Below are positions 1 to 9,149 of a DNA stretch of 56,434 bases, one piece after another (within the stretch, counting starts at the first letter, position 1; each line of letters begins with the position of its first letter). Source of the DNA: Pseudomonadota bacterium. GTDB taxonomy: Bacteria; Myxococcota_A; UBA796; GCA-2862545. The DNA lies in the NCBI GenBank assembly GCA_005776945.1, contig SXOB01000035.1, positions 1 to 56,434 on the forward strand, read 5' to 3'. The notes under the pieces are model-generated. The model was not told the origin of the DNA. It ran no database searches and was given only the letters and a program-made list of their open reading frames with translations. The position numbers and the translations under genes were made by a program.

Positions 1-1988
1 CCGCCACCGCCGCCGCCGCCGCCAGCCGCACCAAGGACGCCAGCGGTGCCGTTGGCCGCGAGGTAGCCCGTGCTGACCCAGGAGCCGGTCGCGCTGCCTC
101 CGACCCCGTTGGCGCCGTTGGCGCCGACGTCGCCCGCCGAGGCGTTGGAGGCATCGGAGCCGCAGGACGCGCCGCCTGCACCGGGCGCCCCGCCGGGGCC
201 GGTTCCGTCGACGCCGCTGCTACCGGCGCCCGATTTTCCAGGGGCCCCGCCGACGCCGCCGACGTTGCCGCAAGAGCTCGAGCCGCCACCGCCACCAACG
301 GGCTTGTCACAGTCGCCGCAGATGAAGCTGCTGTCCTCGCAGCCGTCGCCGCCTTTACTTCCCGTTCCGCCAGCGGCGGCCGTGCCCTGGTCGGCCTGGT
401 CGGTCCCGTTCCCCGCGTCGCCCGCGGTCAGAACCATGTCCACGAGCCCCAGGCCATCGCTCGCCACGAGGGTCAGCGCGATGCTCGAACCGCCCGCGAA
501 CGACGTGTCATCGGCAGCAATCTCGAATTGGTGCCACTGGGTCGGTTCGCCCCAGCCGACGATGCGTTTGCCATTCGACGTGACGGGAATCCGCGGCACG
601 ACGGGGGCACTGCGGGTCCAGCCAGGCGCGGTGTAGCCGCCTGCGATGTGGACACCTTCGACGAAGTCGCCGTCGAGGTCGACGTCCGAGGCACCGGCGA
701 TGAGAACCCAAGTCCGCCCCTGGGCCGCGGCCACCTCGAAGGCGTGGTCGAGCGTGCGGACGGGCTGCGCCGAATCGAGGCCCCCAAAGCCGTCGCTGCC
801 GCCGACGGGGTCGAGGAAGACGCTGGACAGCGCATCGCCGTCGATGAGGTCGCAGTTCGCGTCGACGTAGGTGGGGTCCGGGTCGTCCACCATCCACGGA
901 TGAACGCCGGCCTCCGTGTCCAGGCAGTCTCCGCCGATGGCGGTGCACTCGGAAATCGAACCGCTGCAGGGCTCGATCTCGCAGAAGCAGTCCCCATCGT
1001 CATCGTAGTGGGGGCCCCCGTTGTCGATCTCGCCGTCGCAGTCCTCGTCGATGCCGTTGTCGAGTTCCGGGGCGCCTGGATGGGTCGTCGAAACGTTGTC
1101 ATCGCAGTCGTCGATGGGCAAACCGCCCAAGTAGTTCACGCACGCGACATCGATGTGCTCGTCGTTGTCGACGTCTTTGTCGTCGATCGCGCCCGAGCAG
1201 TCGTTGTCCTTGGCGTCCGCGCAGATTTCGACCTGCTCGGGGTTGACCTGCGGGTCCAGGTCGTCGCAATCGCCGGTTCGTGGCGTCCAGTGATCGCCGT
1301 CAAGATCGGCGTCGAGTGGGTCTTCGACCTCGACGAGGACTTCGGCGGTGGCCTCGTTGGCGTCGCTGTCCGTGACGCGCAGCGTCAGGAGGAAGCGGCC
1401 GAGATCGACTGGCGTATAGGCGGCCGTGCTGTAGCCGGTGGCGTCGGGGGCGCCCTCGAAAATCGTCGCGGCGCTCCCGCCCCCGTCGGGGGCGATGATC
1501 CAGGTGACGACGAGGTCCTCGGGCGCGTCCTGGCCGTCGGATACGATGCCGGCAAGGATGACTTCGACGCCTGGGTACCAAGCGGCAAAGGGCGCGGGCA
1601 CCTCGATGGTGGCGGTCGGGGCTTGACCCTGCGCGCCGACGTCGATGCGGATGGAGGCTTCGCCGATGGCCCCCTCGAGGTCCACGGCACGAAAGACGAT
1701 CAGGTGACTTCCCGGAGACGGTACCCATGCGGCGCGCGAGGCCCCTTGGGCGTCCGGCCACACGAGGTCCGGCGAGCTGATCTCGCCGTCGACGGAGCTG
1801 TTCCAAACCACGGAACTGAGGTCGTCGAGACCGTCGGCGTCGGCCACAGTGCCCAAAAGGTCGACGATCTGGCCCTGCTCGAAAACGGTTCCGTCGACCG
1901 GCGACTGCACGATGGCAATGGGCGCCTGGTTGGTAGACGCGGCGACTTGGATGTCGTTGGCGCAGCCGAGGATTGCGTACAAGAGCAT
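1..1988 (-). CDS. MopE-like Cys/Asp-rich surface lipoprotein, C-terminus cut by window edge
   Basis: A single open frame runs from the ATG at 1988 to the left edge (662 codons, no stop). An in-frame TAG lies 18 nt upstream, fixing the start. The N-terminus MLLYAILGC is a very short lipoprotein-type signal with Cys9. Residues about 15-230 look like tandem Ig/cadherin-like beta domains (VDGTVFEQGQIVDL; VTDSDANEATAEVLVEVEDP). Residues about 235-330 hold MopE-type putative metal-binding motifs: DCDD, then PxxxE, then DxDCDG, seen twice (DCDDLDPQVNPEQVEIC; DCDDNVSTTHPGAPELD). The visible end is a Gly/Ala/Ser-rich collagen-like tract with scattered Cys. Likely surface-exposed and possibly Cu/Ca binding; MopE binding is a family inference. 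True length and any C-terminal sorting signal are outside the window. Confidence 0.82.
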   Translation of the reverse strand, partial: MLLYAILGCANDIQVAASTNQAPIAIVQSPVDGTVFEQGQIVDLLGTVADADGLDDLSSVVWNSSVDGEISSPDLVWPDAQGASRAAWVPSPGSHLIVFRAVDLEGAIGEASIRIDVGAQGQAPTATIEVPAPFAAWYPGVEVILAGIVSDGQDAPEDLVVTWIIAPDGGGSAATIFEGAPDATGYSTAAYTPVDLGRFLLTLRVTDSDANEATAEVLVEVEDPLDADLDGDHWTPRTGDCDDLDPQVNPEQVEICADAKDNDCSGAIDDKDVDNDEHIDVACVNYLGGLPIDDCDDNVSTTHPGAPELDNGIDEDCDGEIDNGGPHYDDDGDCFCEIEPCSGSISECTAIGGDCLDTEAGVHPWMVDDPDPTYVDANCDLIDGDALSSVFLDPVGGSDGFGGLDSAQPVRTLDHAFEVAAAQGRTWVLIAGASDVDLDGDFVEGVHIAGGYTAPGWTRSAPVVPRIPVTSNGKRIVGWGEPTQWHQFEIAADDTSFAGGSSIALTLVASDGLGLVDMVLTAGDAGNGTDQADQGTAAAGGTGSKGGDGCEDSSFICGDCDKPVGGGGGSSSCGNVGGVGGAPGKSGAGSSGVDGTGPGGAPGAGGASCGSDASNASAGDVGANGANGVGGSATGSWVSTGYLAANGTAGVLGAAGGGGGGG

Positions 1989-2010
1989 GGGTGCCTCGCC
2001 AGATTCTAGC

Positions 2011-2021
2011 TAGCAGGCTGC
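2011..2021 (+). repeat. Isolated TAGCAGGCTGC repeat core
   Basis: This 11-bp core is identical to the left end of the larger repeats at 10533 and 32204. Here it lies in the divergent gap between the MopE-like gene and hemF, not at a stop codon. Only the core plus one base matches, so it may be a remnant or chance. Confidence 0.45.
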
Positions 2022-2077
2022 GCCGGAATGGCCAACGAGCACCGCGGGCGTGCACGGGAGGGGCGTTGTCCGAGTCG

Positions 2078-2962
2078 ATGGAAGACGTCGTGACCGAGGT
2101 GCAGGACGCGATTTGCGACGCGGTATCGGCGCTGGATGGGCGGGCCTTTGTCGAGCAGCGCTGGGAGCGCCCCGGAGGCGGGGGCGGGCGTAGCCGCCTG
2201 CTGGAAGGTGGGGACGTCATCGAGAAGGGCGGCGTCAACGTGTCGATCGTGGAGGGGGACCTGCCGGCTGAGGCCGCGGCGAGCATGCGGTCGCGTGTGG
2301 AGAACCTGCCGGAGAATCCGGTCTTTCACGCGGTAGGTATCAGCCTCGTCCTTCACCCGCGAAATCCGTGGGTGCCGGCCGTCCATGCCAACTTCCGTCG
2401 CTTCGCCATTCAGGGGGGCCCCTGGTGGTACGGCGGTGGCGCCGACCTGACGCCCAACGCGCTCGACGTCGCAGACGCCATTCACTTTCATGGGGTGTGG
2501 CAGGCCGTGTGCCGACGTCATGCTGGCGTCGCAGATCATGCGGCCTTCAAGGCGTGGTGCGACCGATACTTTTTCATCGGTCACCGTGGGGAGGCCCGAG
2601 GCATCGGGGGCATCTTCTTCGATGACGTCCGGGCCGAAACCGAGAGCGCACCACTCGCCTTCGTCACCGATTGTGCTGGCTCGTTCCTGGACAGTTGGTT
2701 GCCGCTCGCCGAGCGCCACCATCGCGAACCGGTTTCGGACGCGGACCGGGCGTGGCAACTCCACCGGCGGAGCCGCTACGCCGAGTTCAACCTCGTTTAC
2801 GACCGCGGCACGACCTTCGGTCTACGAACGGGCGCGCGCGTCGCCTCTGTGCTGATGTCGCTGCCACCCTTGTGCACTTGGACCGGAGACGACCCCACCC
2901 CACCTGGAGACGCCCAGCGGGCTCTGGTCGATGTGTTGCGCAAGCCGGTGGATTGGGTCTGA
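2078..2962 (+). CDS. hemF: Oxygen-dependent coproporphyrinogen III oxidase
   Basis: HemF oxidatively decarboxylates coproporphyrinogen III to protoporphyrinogen IX using O2; it is a soluble dimer. The 294-aa product has the family signatures: [24 protein letters not shown], the long motif around [22 protein letters not shown], and [16 protein letters not shown] near the C-terminus. The length is normal for HemF (about 300). The ATG at 2078 is chosen by homology length. A TTG at 2066 in the same frame sits better behind the GGGAGGGG at 2056 and would add 4 residues. The partner for the next step, hemG, lies at 14.4-15.6 kb, so haem synthesis here is the aerobic route. Confidence 0.95.
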   Translation: MEDVVTEVQDAICDAVSALDGRAFVEQRWERPGGGGGRSRLLEGGDVIEKGGVNVSIVEGDLPAEAAASMRSRVENLPENPVFHAVGISLVLHPRNPWVPAVHANFRRFAIQGGPWWYGGGADLTPNALDVADAIHFHGVWQAVCRRHAGVADHAAFKAWCDRYFFIGHRGEARGIGGIFFDDVRAETESAPLAFVTDCAGSFLDSWLPLAERHHREPVSDADRAWQLHRRSRYAEFNLVYDRGTTFGLRTGARVASVLMSLPPLCTWTGDDPTPPGDAQRALVDVLRKPVDWV

Positions 2963-3015
2963 CGCAGGCCGTTGTTCGGCGGGCTCGGCGGGATAGGTGG
3001 GTGGGGGGAGGGACC

Positions 3016-4008
3016 GTGAAGCATTGGTTCGCCGCGATGGCCTCACTGTTCGCGGTGGCCTGCGATACCTCGGTTCCACCAGTCGTTACGGACACTGGCG
3101 TCGAGCTGATCGACCCCCAGTTGGACTCGGACCTCGACGGACTGCGCGATTTGGACGAGCTCAACGTCTGGGGCTCGGACCCGGAGAGCGTCGATACCGA
3201 TGGCGATGGGCTGTTGGATGGCGACGAGGCCAACGAGTTCGGGACGGATCCGACCGACCCGGACAGCGACGGAGACGGGCTGACGGACTTCGAGGAAGTC
3301 GACGAGTTGGGGACGGATCCACGCCGTCTGGACACCGACGATGATGGTCTTGCCGACGGGGATGAAGTCAATCTCCACAACACGGATCCGACGGACGACG
3401 ATGTCGACGGTGACGGTGTCGACGACGGCGAAGAGCTGGAAGCTGGGACCGACCCGTTCGATCCGGACTCCGACGGCGACGGCCTGTACGACGGTCAAGA
3501 GGAGGGGTGGGGCTCGGACGCGCTTGTGGCGGACACCGACGGTGACGGCCTTTCCGACTACGACGAAGTGCGCGAACACGAGACGGATGTGCTCAATCCC
3601 GACAGCGACGCCGATGGGCTCCTGGACGGGGCTGAGATCGACGCCGACCTCGATCCGTTGCTGTTCGACACCGACCTCGACGGCCTCTGGGACGGAGCTG
3701 AGGAGGCGGCCGGTACCGATCCGCTCGACCGCGACTCGGACAGCGACGGTCTGACGGACGGCGAAGAGGTGGAGGAGCACTTCTCGGACCCGACGAACCC
3801 GGACACCGACGGCGACGACATTTCCGATGGCGATGAAGTTCGCCGCGGCACGAGCCCGCTGCTCGCCGACACGGACGGCGACGGCCTCAACGACTTCGAC
3901 GAATCGAATTTCTACAACACGGATCCGCTCGATTCCGACACGGATGGAGACGGAACCGACGACGGGACCGAAGTCGACGAAGGTTCGAACCCCCTCATCC
4001 CGGATTGA
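3016..4008 (+). CDS. Lipoprotein made of thrombospondin type-3-like Ca-binding repeats
   Basis: The GTG start at 3016 follows GGGGGGAGGG at 3003 with good spacing and gives the lipoprotein signal [16 protein letters not shown] (Cys16). The rest, about residues 35-330, is 13 head-to-tail repeats of about 23 residues with the core DTDGDGLxDxxE followed by a xGTDPxxxD linker, as in thrombospondin type-3/OmpA-associated repeats that wrap around calcium. No other domain follows. Probably an outer-membrane-anchored acidic rod. It lies 53 bp after hemF, and its TGA overlaps the TTG start of rsmI, so the two are likely co-translated although their functions look unrelated. The repeat cores are near identical at the protein level and variable at the DNA level. 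Confidence 0.88.
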   Translation: MKHWFAAMASLFAVACDTSVPPVVTDTGVELIDPQLDSDLDGLRDLDELNVWGSDPESVDTDGDGLLDGDEANEFGTDPTDPDSDGDGLTDFEEVDELGTDPRRLDTDDDGLADGDEVNLHNTDPTDDDVDGDGVDDGEELEAGTDPFDPDSDGDGLYDGQEEGWGSDALVADTDGDGLSDYDEVREHETDVLNPDSDADGLLDGAEIDADLDPLLFDTDLDGLWDGAEEAAGTDPLDRDSDSDGLTDGEEVEEHFSDPTNPDTDGDDISDGDEVRRGTSPLLADTDGDGLNDFDESNFYNTDPLDSDTDGDGTDDGTEVDEGSNPLIPD

Positions 4009-4850
4009 CGCGGGGCAAGCTGTGGGTGGTCGCCACGCCGCTTGGCCACCCCGACGACCTGAGCCCTCGCGCGGCGGCGGTCCTGACGGCGGTGGCGGGT
4101 GTGGCTGCCGAGGACACCCGGCGCGCTGAGTTGCTTCTTCGGCGGATCGGCGCCTGGCCGAAGCGCTTGGTCTCCTGCCACGACCACAACGAGCGTCGCC
4201 GGGCGGAAGGTCTCGTTGCGCGCGTAGTTGAGGGCGCCGATTGGGCGCTGATCAGCGACGCTGGAACGCCGATGGTGGCGGATCCGGGCTACTCCGTCGT
4301 TCGGGCCGCCCTGGACGCGAACGTCGAGGTCGTTGTCGTTCCTGGCCCTTGTGCCGCCATCGCCGCGCTTGTCGGGTCGGGTCTCCCGACGGACGCGTTT
4401 CGCTTTGCGGGCTTTCTGCCGCGGGAAGGGGGACCGCGTCGTGCCGCCCTCGACGACGTGGCTCGGGATCGGGCGACGCTCGTCGTGTACGAAGCGCCCC
4501 ACCGCCTCCTTGCCACTCTGGACGCGATGACCGAGGCGTTTGGGCCACGTCCGGTGGCGGTCGCGTTCGAGTTGACGAAGACGTTCGAGCGGTGGCATCG
4601 TGGTCGGTTGGACGAGGTGGCGGACCAACTGCGGGCCGAACCGGAGTCCGTTCGGGGCGAGGCAACGGTCGTGGTGGGTGGCGCCGAAGGGCCCCACCGG
4701 GGCGACGAGGCGCGTGCGCTCGAACTGGCCGCGGCCTTGGCGCGGGCGGGCGTCGCCCCAGGTGTCGTGCGCGACGTCCTCGCCGAGGCCTACGAGGTCC
4801 CCAAGCGCGCGCTGTACCAGGCGGCGCTGACCGCGCGCGGTTCGGGATAG
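4005..4850 (+). CDS. rsmI: 16S rRNA 2'-O-ribose methyltransferase RsmI
   Basis: RsmI methylates the 2'-O of C1402 in the decoding centre of 16S rRNA with S-adenosylmethionine. The 281-aa product carries the tetrapyrrole-methylase fold signatures: [14 protein letters not shown] at the N-terminus (family form is LYVVATPIGNLDDL, so the usual Asn is His here), [35 protein letters not shown], and FAGFLPR. Full length. The start is TTG at 4005, giving a TTGA overlap with the preceding stop codon. No other start would keep the conserved first strand. Confidence 0.95.
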   Translation: MTRGKLWVVATPLGHPDDLSPRAAAVLTAVAGVAAEDTRRAELLLRRIGAWPKRLVSCHDHNERRRAEGLVARVVEGADWALISDAGTPMVADPGYSVVRAALDANVEVVVVPGPCAAIAALVGSGLPTDAFRFAGFLPREGGPRRAALDDVARDRATLVVYEAPHRLLATLDAMTEAFGPRPVAVAFELTKTFERWHRGRLDEVADQLRAEPESVRGEATVVVGGAEGPHRGDEARALELAAALARAGVAPGVVRDVLAEAYEVPKRALYQAALTARGSG

Positions 4851-4858
4851 GCCGCAGC

Positions 4859-5365
4859 ATGGTCCCGGTGCTCCCTGACGAAGCAGTTCGCTCAAGGCGT
4901 CTGAAAACGCTGCTCGCGCTCGAAATCAGCCGCATTGTCGAGGACCTCGTCTCTCGGCGCGACTTCCTCGTGCAGATGTGGAGCCTTCACCGGGACCGCA
5001 CGCCCTTCCTGGAGACGCTGTCGAGTCGTTGGTCGTCGCTGACCATGGGCGAGTTGCTCAACCTGGAAGACGAACACATCGTCGCCATCGAAGCCTTCTA
5101 CCGTGAGGTCGACGAGTTCCGCCTCTACATCCGGTTCACCCAGGACATGCCCGTGATGTTGTCCGGCCGGTACGATTGGATGACGAAGCGGTTGGAGTCC
5201 TACGGCCAGCTGGCGGTCGAACAGCTGGGGGGTGCGCCAATCCGGCCGGGTGGCCCGCCGTCGCACCCGGATGCGAGCCTGCTCAAGTACACGCTGGATG
5301 CGCCGGCGGCGGGCAACCTGGTCGAGAAGCCTGAGCAGCCCCACCCAGCCGACGCGGCGGAGTGA
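4859..5365 (+). CDS. Conserved-looking soluble protein of unknown function
   Basis: The 168-aa product starts at ATG 4859, 8 nt after the rsmI stop, and is likely in the same transcript. It is predicted soluble and mostly helical for residues 5-120 (LKTLLALEISRIVEDLVSRR, then a Trp/Leu-rich stretch), followed by a Pro/Gly-rich tail. No signal peptide, membrane helix or catalytic motif is visible. A heptad-like pattern in the helical half would fit a dimer or scaffold. I do not recognise the family and propose no function. Confidence 0.7.
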   Translation: MVPVLPDEAVRSRRLKTLLALEISRIVEDLVSRRDFLVQMWSLHRDRTPFLETLSSRWSSLTMGELLNLEDEHIVAIEAFYREVDEFRLYIRFTQDMPVMLSGRYDWMTKRLESYGQLAVEQLGGAPIRPGGPPSHPDASLLKYTLDAPAAGNLVEKPEQPHPADAAE

Positions 5366-5381
5366 ATCCAGGCGACTGCCA

Positions 5382-5392
5382 GCAGGCTGCTA
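5382..5392 (-). repeat. TAGCAGCCTGC repeat core that supplies a stop codon
   Basis: Reading the minus strand, TAGCAGCCTGC begins exactly with the TAG stop of the beta-helix lipoprotein gene. The plus strand reads AGCAGGCTGCT, a near-perfect palindrome that could fold into a small hairpin between two convergent genes only 24 bp apart. Related to the cores at 2011, 10533, 32204 and 32430. Confidence 0.6.
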
Positions 5393-6712
5393 GAGCTCGT
5401 CGGCGCCTACGTCGGGCCGGTCGTCGCGCAATTCGAGGTCGAGGTCGTCGAGGACGTCAGCCGCCACGTCCGTGACACCGGTGTTGATGGCCTCCTGCGC
5501 GGAGGCGACGAGATGGAGGTCCCCGACACGCGGGAGTAGCCATGAGCTGACGGGCGCGTTTTCGATGTTGCCTGCGGCCACGATCAGCGATCCCTCGGAG
5601 CGGAGGATGCCGTGGCTCGCGAGGTTGTTCGTTAGGCGACCAGTCGTCATTGCGAAGCGGTGGTCGATGGAGCCACTGCTTGGCAACACGCCGGAATGGA
5701 CCGAGTTGTGGGCGACGAGCGCCTCACATGCTGACTCGACCGCGATGCCGGTGAGGATGCCGTGGTCGGAGTCGAGAATCTCTGAACCGTCGGCGGCCAC
5801 CATGTTGTTGACGACCCGGCCGCCAAAGGTCTGGGCCGCCGCGCCGGCGCACGGTGCGTCGTCGTAGGTCCGGCCGCCGGCCGCACCCTCACCGTATTGG
5901 ATTCCGAGCGTCGAATCCCAGATTCGATTTCGGACGACGTCGATGTCGCGGGCACCTCCGAACACATGGAGAGCAGGCCCGGCGGCGGGGCCCTTGGAGC
6001 ACCACAGACCTTCGATGGTGTTGTCCCGGACGGTCCAACCCCAGCCGCCGTCGATCGTGATGCCGGCGAGGCCGCAGGCCGCCGCCCGGTCCCGCCCGTC
6101 GCCCGTCAGAACAATCTGGTTGCAGGAAATCGTGCCCATGTCGGACCAGGTGTCGCCCGCCTCCACGGCGATGGCGCCTCGGCCGAAGTCCTCCAAGTAG
6201 AGGCCATGAAGCAGGGTGTCCGTCGTCGCGCCGGAGTTCGCGTCGACGTGGACCAAGTGAACGGCCGCGCTGCGAAGCGTAAGCTCAGCCACGGTGACGA
6301 ATGGCGCGGCGATTTGGATGGCGCTCGTCACGCCGAATGCGCCTTCAAGGACGACATCGGTGGGCACGCCGGACGCGCTGCGAATCGTGGTGCCGGGAAC
6401 AGACGCAACGAGCTGGCTGCCGGCGATGATGTAGGTGCCGGTGGCGAGCCGGAACGTGGTGTCCGGCGCCGCGTTGGCCAACATGTCGGCGAGGTCGCCG
6501 TCTTGGCTGGGGTCGACGTCGACGACTGTGCCTGTAGGCGCGGGCAGGGGCTGGCAGGCGGCCGGAATGGTCGGCGGTTCGCTGGGATCGGAGGTGTCGG
6601 TGTCCGTTGGCGTCGTGTCGCTTGTCGTTGCGCCCGTGCCCGTCGTCGGGACTTCGCTGGCCGTTGGCGTCGTGTCGTCGTTGGTGCAGGCGAGCCAGAG
6701 GAGGACCAACAT
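5390..6712 (-). CDS. Lipoprotein with Thr-rich linker and right-handed beta-helix
   Basis: A 440-aa protein. The N-terminus MLVLLWLAC gives lipid-attachment Cys9, followed by a Thr/Ser/Pro/Asp-rich spacer to about residue 45. The body (about 55-430) has the pattern of right-handed parallel beta-helix proteins: short repeated strands with stacked Asn/Val/Ile, such as VRDNTIEGLW, VVRNRIWDSTLGIQYG, VVNNMVAADGSEIL and NNLASHGILRSEGS. Paired Cys residues occur at CNQI, AACG and APCAG. The C-terminus ends VDVGADEL-like, as in parallel beta-helix repeat proteins with a DPVGADE tail. Such folds bind or cleave polysaccharide, but no catalytic triad is identifiable. It is divergent from the carbonic anhydrase gene with only 46 bp between start codons. 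Confidence 0.85.
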   Translation of the reverse strand: MLVLLWLACTNDDTTPTASEVPTTGTGATTSDTTPTDTDTSDPSEPPTIPAACQPLPAPTGTVVDVDPSQDGDLADMLANAAPDTTFRLATGTYIIAGSQLVASVPGTTIRSASGVPTDVVLEGAFGVTSAIQIAAPFVTVAELTLRSAAVHLVHVDANSGATTDTLLHGLYLEDFGRGAIAVEAGDTWSDMGTISCNQIVLTGDGRDRAAACGLAGITIDGGWGWTVRDNTIEGLWCSKGPAAGPALHVFGGARDIDVVRNRIWDSTLGIQYGEGAAGGRTYDDAPCAGAAAQTFGGRVVNNMVAADGSEILDSDHGILTGIAVESACEALVAHNSVHSGVLPSSGSIDHRFAMTTGRLTNNLASHGILRSEGSLIVAAGNIENAPVSSWLLPRVGDLHLVASAQEAINTGVTDVAADVLDDLDLELRDDRPDVGADEL

Positions 6713-6758
6713 GTCGCGAACTCCCGGGGGGCCCGCTAACTGCCCTCAGGGGCGCGCC

Positions 6759-7373
6759 ATGGGTCGTGATCTGCTCGAAGGCAGTGAGAAGTATCGGCGC
6801 CGGGCATTTGCGGGCTCTCGGCGCTTCCTCGCTGAGCTCGCCAACGAGGGCCAGAGCCCATCGACGCTGTTCGTTGGCTGCTGTGACAGCCGGGTGGTGC
6901 CGGAATTGCTCACTTCGAGCCACCCTGGCGACCTCTTTGTCGTGCGCAACGTCGCGAACGTCGTCCCGTCGCTGAACCATGCCGACGCAAGCGTGGGCGC
7001 GGCTATCGAGTACGCGGTGGGCCACCTGCGCGTCGCCCACGCTGTAGTTTGCGGGCACACGCGCTGCGGCGGCGTCCAGGCCGCGCTCGATGGGTTGCAG
7101 GATTCCCATCTCCCGTCGTTGACGGAGTGGATTTCCCTTGTCCGAGTGGGCGCCGTGCCGCCGCATTTGGTGGGAGACGCCCGGTGGGACGCGGCGGTTG
7201 AGGCCAACGTGCTCGCTCAGCGGGAGGCCTTGCTGACCTACCCGTGTGTGTCCGACGCCGTGGCCGCCGGCCAGCTGCAGTTGCATGCCTGGGTGTACGA
7301 CTTGCAACGCCTCGACTTGCGCGTCTTCGATGACGAAGAGGACGCCTTCCGTTTGGCACGCGACTTGGTGTAG
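6759..7373 (+). CDS. Beta-class carbonic anhydrase
   Basis: Catalyses reversible hydration of CO2 to bicarbonate using zinc. The 204-aa cytoplasmic protein has the zinc ligands and catalytic dyad in the expected order: Cys41-x-Asp43-Ser-Arg45 in VGCCDSRV, and His100-x-x-Cys103 in VCGHTRCGG. RNVANVVP and the IEYAVGHL segment are also typical. The position normally Ser between Cys41 and Asp43 is Cys here. Start ATG 6759 gives the usual beta-CA N-terminus; an earlier ATG at 6711 would run into the divergent promoter region. No signal peptide, so it probably supplies bicarbonate for carboxylases. Confidence 0.94.
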   Translation: MGRDLLEGSEKYRRRAFAGSRRFLAELANEGQSPSTLFVGCCDSRVVPELLTSSHPGDLFVVRNVANVVPSLNHADASVGAAIEYAVGHLRVAHAVVCGHTRCGGVQAALDGLQDSHLPSLTEWISLVRVGAVPPHLVGDARWDAAVEANVLAQREALLTYPCVSDAVAAGQLQLHAWVYDLQRLDLRVFDDEEDAFRLARDLV

Positions 7374-7393
7374 GCTTCGGCCTCGGAGGCGCC

Positions 7394-8143
7394 ATGTTCC
7401 AAGCCCTGTTGGCCGTCGTCTGGCTCGCGTGCGAGACCGGACCTTCCTACGATTCAGCCCAGGAAGCAGACACGATCGAGGCCTACGAGGCGTTCCTTGT
7501 CGCCGATCCGACGAGCATGTTCAAGGACCAGGCGACCCGGCGACTTGAGGAACTCTATTTCGAGAAGGGTCTGGCGCTCGGAACCGTCGAGGCCTGGGAT
7601 GCCTACCATCAGCGCTTTCCCGAAGGCGGGCGCAAGGGTGAAGACGCCGCCCGCAAGCGAACCCAGGCCCACTACGATGCCGCGATGGCCAAAGGGGACC
7701 TGGCCTCGTTGGAGGGGTTCGCCAAGGCCTTTCCCAAAGCGGGCTGGCTCACGAGCCGCGCCGCAGGCCGTGCGGCCGTGTTGGCCTACGGCAAGCTGAG
7801 CTTCGCTGAGACGCGGGTCGAGGGCATCAATCTCGCGGAGGACCCGAAGGGCGAGAAAAATGGTTGGGGCGTCTTCGTCGACGTCACCAATGGAGGTGAC
7901 GCGACGTTCGAGTTCCTTTCGATGACGATCGAGCTCCTTGGGCCCGACGGAGTTGTGCTCGAAACACGGGACTACCCGCTCGTGAGCCCCACGTGGGATC
8001 TGCCGGCGGAGCCCATTCAGATGGCGCCTATGAAGCCAGGCGAGATGCGGACTTGGGAGTGGTCCGTCGGCTACGAATATGCGCCGAAGGGCTTCGACGG
8101 AAGAGTGCGCGTGACGCCAACGGGATTGCGCGCGCTGCCCTGA
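7394..8143 (+). CDS. Lipoprotein with helical-repeat N-half and beta-sandwich C-half
   Basis: A 249-aa protein with start ATG 7394 behind GGAGG. The signal MFQALLAVVWLAC places the lipid Cys at 13. Residues about 20-125 are three repeats of roughly 35 residues resembling TPR-like units in which a helix ends in AYEAFLVADPTS, AYHQRFPEGGR and FAKAFPKAGW, the pattern used for summing over blocks of time or length. Residues 135-249 form a beta-rich domain (WGVFVDVTNGGDATFEFLSM) like FxLYD/DUF-type extracellular beta-sandwiches. No enzyme motif. It follows the carbonic anhydrase gene by 20 bp and may share its transcript. Confidence 0.8.
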   Translation: MFQALLAVVWLACETGPSYDSAQEADTIEAYEAFLVADPTSMFKDQATRRLEELYFEKGLALGTVEAWDAYHQRFPEGGRKGEDAARKRTQAHYDAAMAKGDLASLEGFAKAFPKAGWLTSRAAGRAAVLAYGKLSFAETRVEGINLAEDPKGEKNGWGVFVDVTNGGDATFEFLSMTIELLGPDGVVLETRDYPLVSPTWDLPAEPIQMAPMKPGEMRTWEWSVGYEYAPKGFDGRVRVTPTGLRALP

Positions 8144-8207
8144 GGGTTTTGGTCCCGTTCGCGCCGCCACTGCCTTCGACTCGGGGTAAGAGCGCGGAGG
8201 AGGCTAC

Positions 8208-9143
8208 ATGATCGCAGCTTGGTTGGCCTGGTCGTTGTCGTTCGGCGGGGAAGTAGGCGACGCTACATCGGAGCCTCTCGTCGACGCGGTGGGTGCCGAC
8301 CGCGCCAAAGACGGCGGGCCGAAGGGCGGCGGTGGCAAGGGCGGCGGCAACGGTGGCGGCAAAGGCGGCGGTAAAGGCGGCGGCAAGGGCGACGGCGAAG
8401 GCAAAGGTGGCAAGGGCGGCAAGGGCAAAAAGGACAAGGACCCCACCGTCGGCCCATTCAAGAAGGACAAGTACCCGACGCAGGCGATCTATCGGCCGCT
8501 GACTGCGCCCAAGGGCATGGCAGAAGTGACGGTGGACCTTGGCCTCGTGCACGCCGATTTCGGCGGAGCAACCGCCGACGCCGTCGGGGCGGGCCTTGGG
8601 GTCCGCTACGGGATCACCGACGAGGTCACCGTACGTGCGGCGTCGGCCTTCGTCCTTTCGCCGAATGCGGCGTGGGGTGAAGTCATCGTGGTCGGCGGCA
8701 GTTTTCTGGCCCACGATTCGAGCGAACTCGATGTTGCGGCGGGCCTCGACCTGGATCTCAGCCTCGCAGACGGTGGCGTCCACGTTCTCCACATGCACGC
8801 CGACACGCGGTACTTGGTTGCCGACAAGGTCTACGTCTTCGGCGGGCACAACCTGTTGAACGTGGGCCTGAGTGACCCGCTCTCTCTGTCGACGTCCGTC
8901 GCGGGCGGCGTCGGCTACCAATTCTCCGATACGGTGGCTGGGACCCTGCGCACGACGCTGCTGACCGTGGGTTGGACGCCTTCGATCACGGCGCTGTGGT
9001 GGGCCGACTTCATCCCGGTCGATGTAGGTGTGCTCGCCGCGGTGTCGCGCGACATTGACGTTTTCGCGTCCGTTGGCCTTGGTGACCTGCTGCACCCGGA
9101 CACGGTGATCTGGGCGAATGTGGGTGCGAATTTCCGGTTCTGA
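8208..9143 (+). CDS. Outer-membrane beta-barrel candidate with Gly-Lys repeat region
   Basis: A 311-aa protein starting behind GGAGGAGG. After a short hydrophobic N-terminus (MIAAWLAWSLSFGG), residues about 34-77 are a low-complexity GGGKGGGK-type tract carrying about 20 Lys. From about 95 to the end, alternating hydrophobic/polar strands (VTVDLGLVHADFGGA, VGAGLGVRYGITDEVTVRA, VGYQFSDTVAGTLRTTLL) end in VGANFRF, the terminal Phe being the Bam-recognition feature of outer-membrane barrels. I infer a small barrel whose periplasmic or surface extension is strongly cationic and flexible. Its 3' end lies 6 bp from the convergent neighbour, another envelope barrel candidate. Confidence 0.75.
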   Translation: MIAAWLAWSLSFGGEVGDATSEPLVDAVGADRAKDGGPKGGGGKGGGNGGGKGGGKGGGKGDGEGKGGKGGKGKKDKDPTVGPFKKDKYPTQAIYRPLTAPKGMAEVTVDLGLVHADFGGATADAVGAGLGVRYGITDEVTVRAASAFVLSPNAAWGEVIVVGGSFLAHDSSELDVAAGLDLDLSLADGGVHVLHMHADTRYLVADKVYVFGGHNLLNVGLSDPLSLSTSVAGGVGYQFSDTVAGTLRTTLLTVGWTPSITALWWADFIPVDVGVLAAVSRDIDVFASVGLGDLLHPDTVIWANVGANFRF

Positions 9144-9149
9144 GGCCGG

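Noticed and set aside
528-2009. Long plus-strand frame over the MopE-like gene
   Set aside because: It repeats VDV/VVD-type motifs that are the reverse complement of Asp-rich GAC codons in the real gene.
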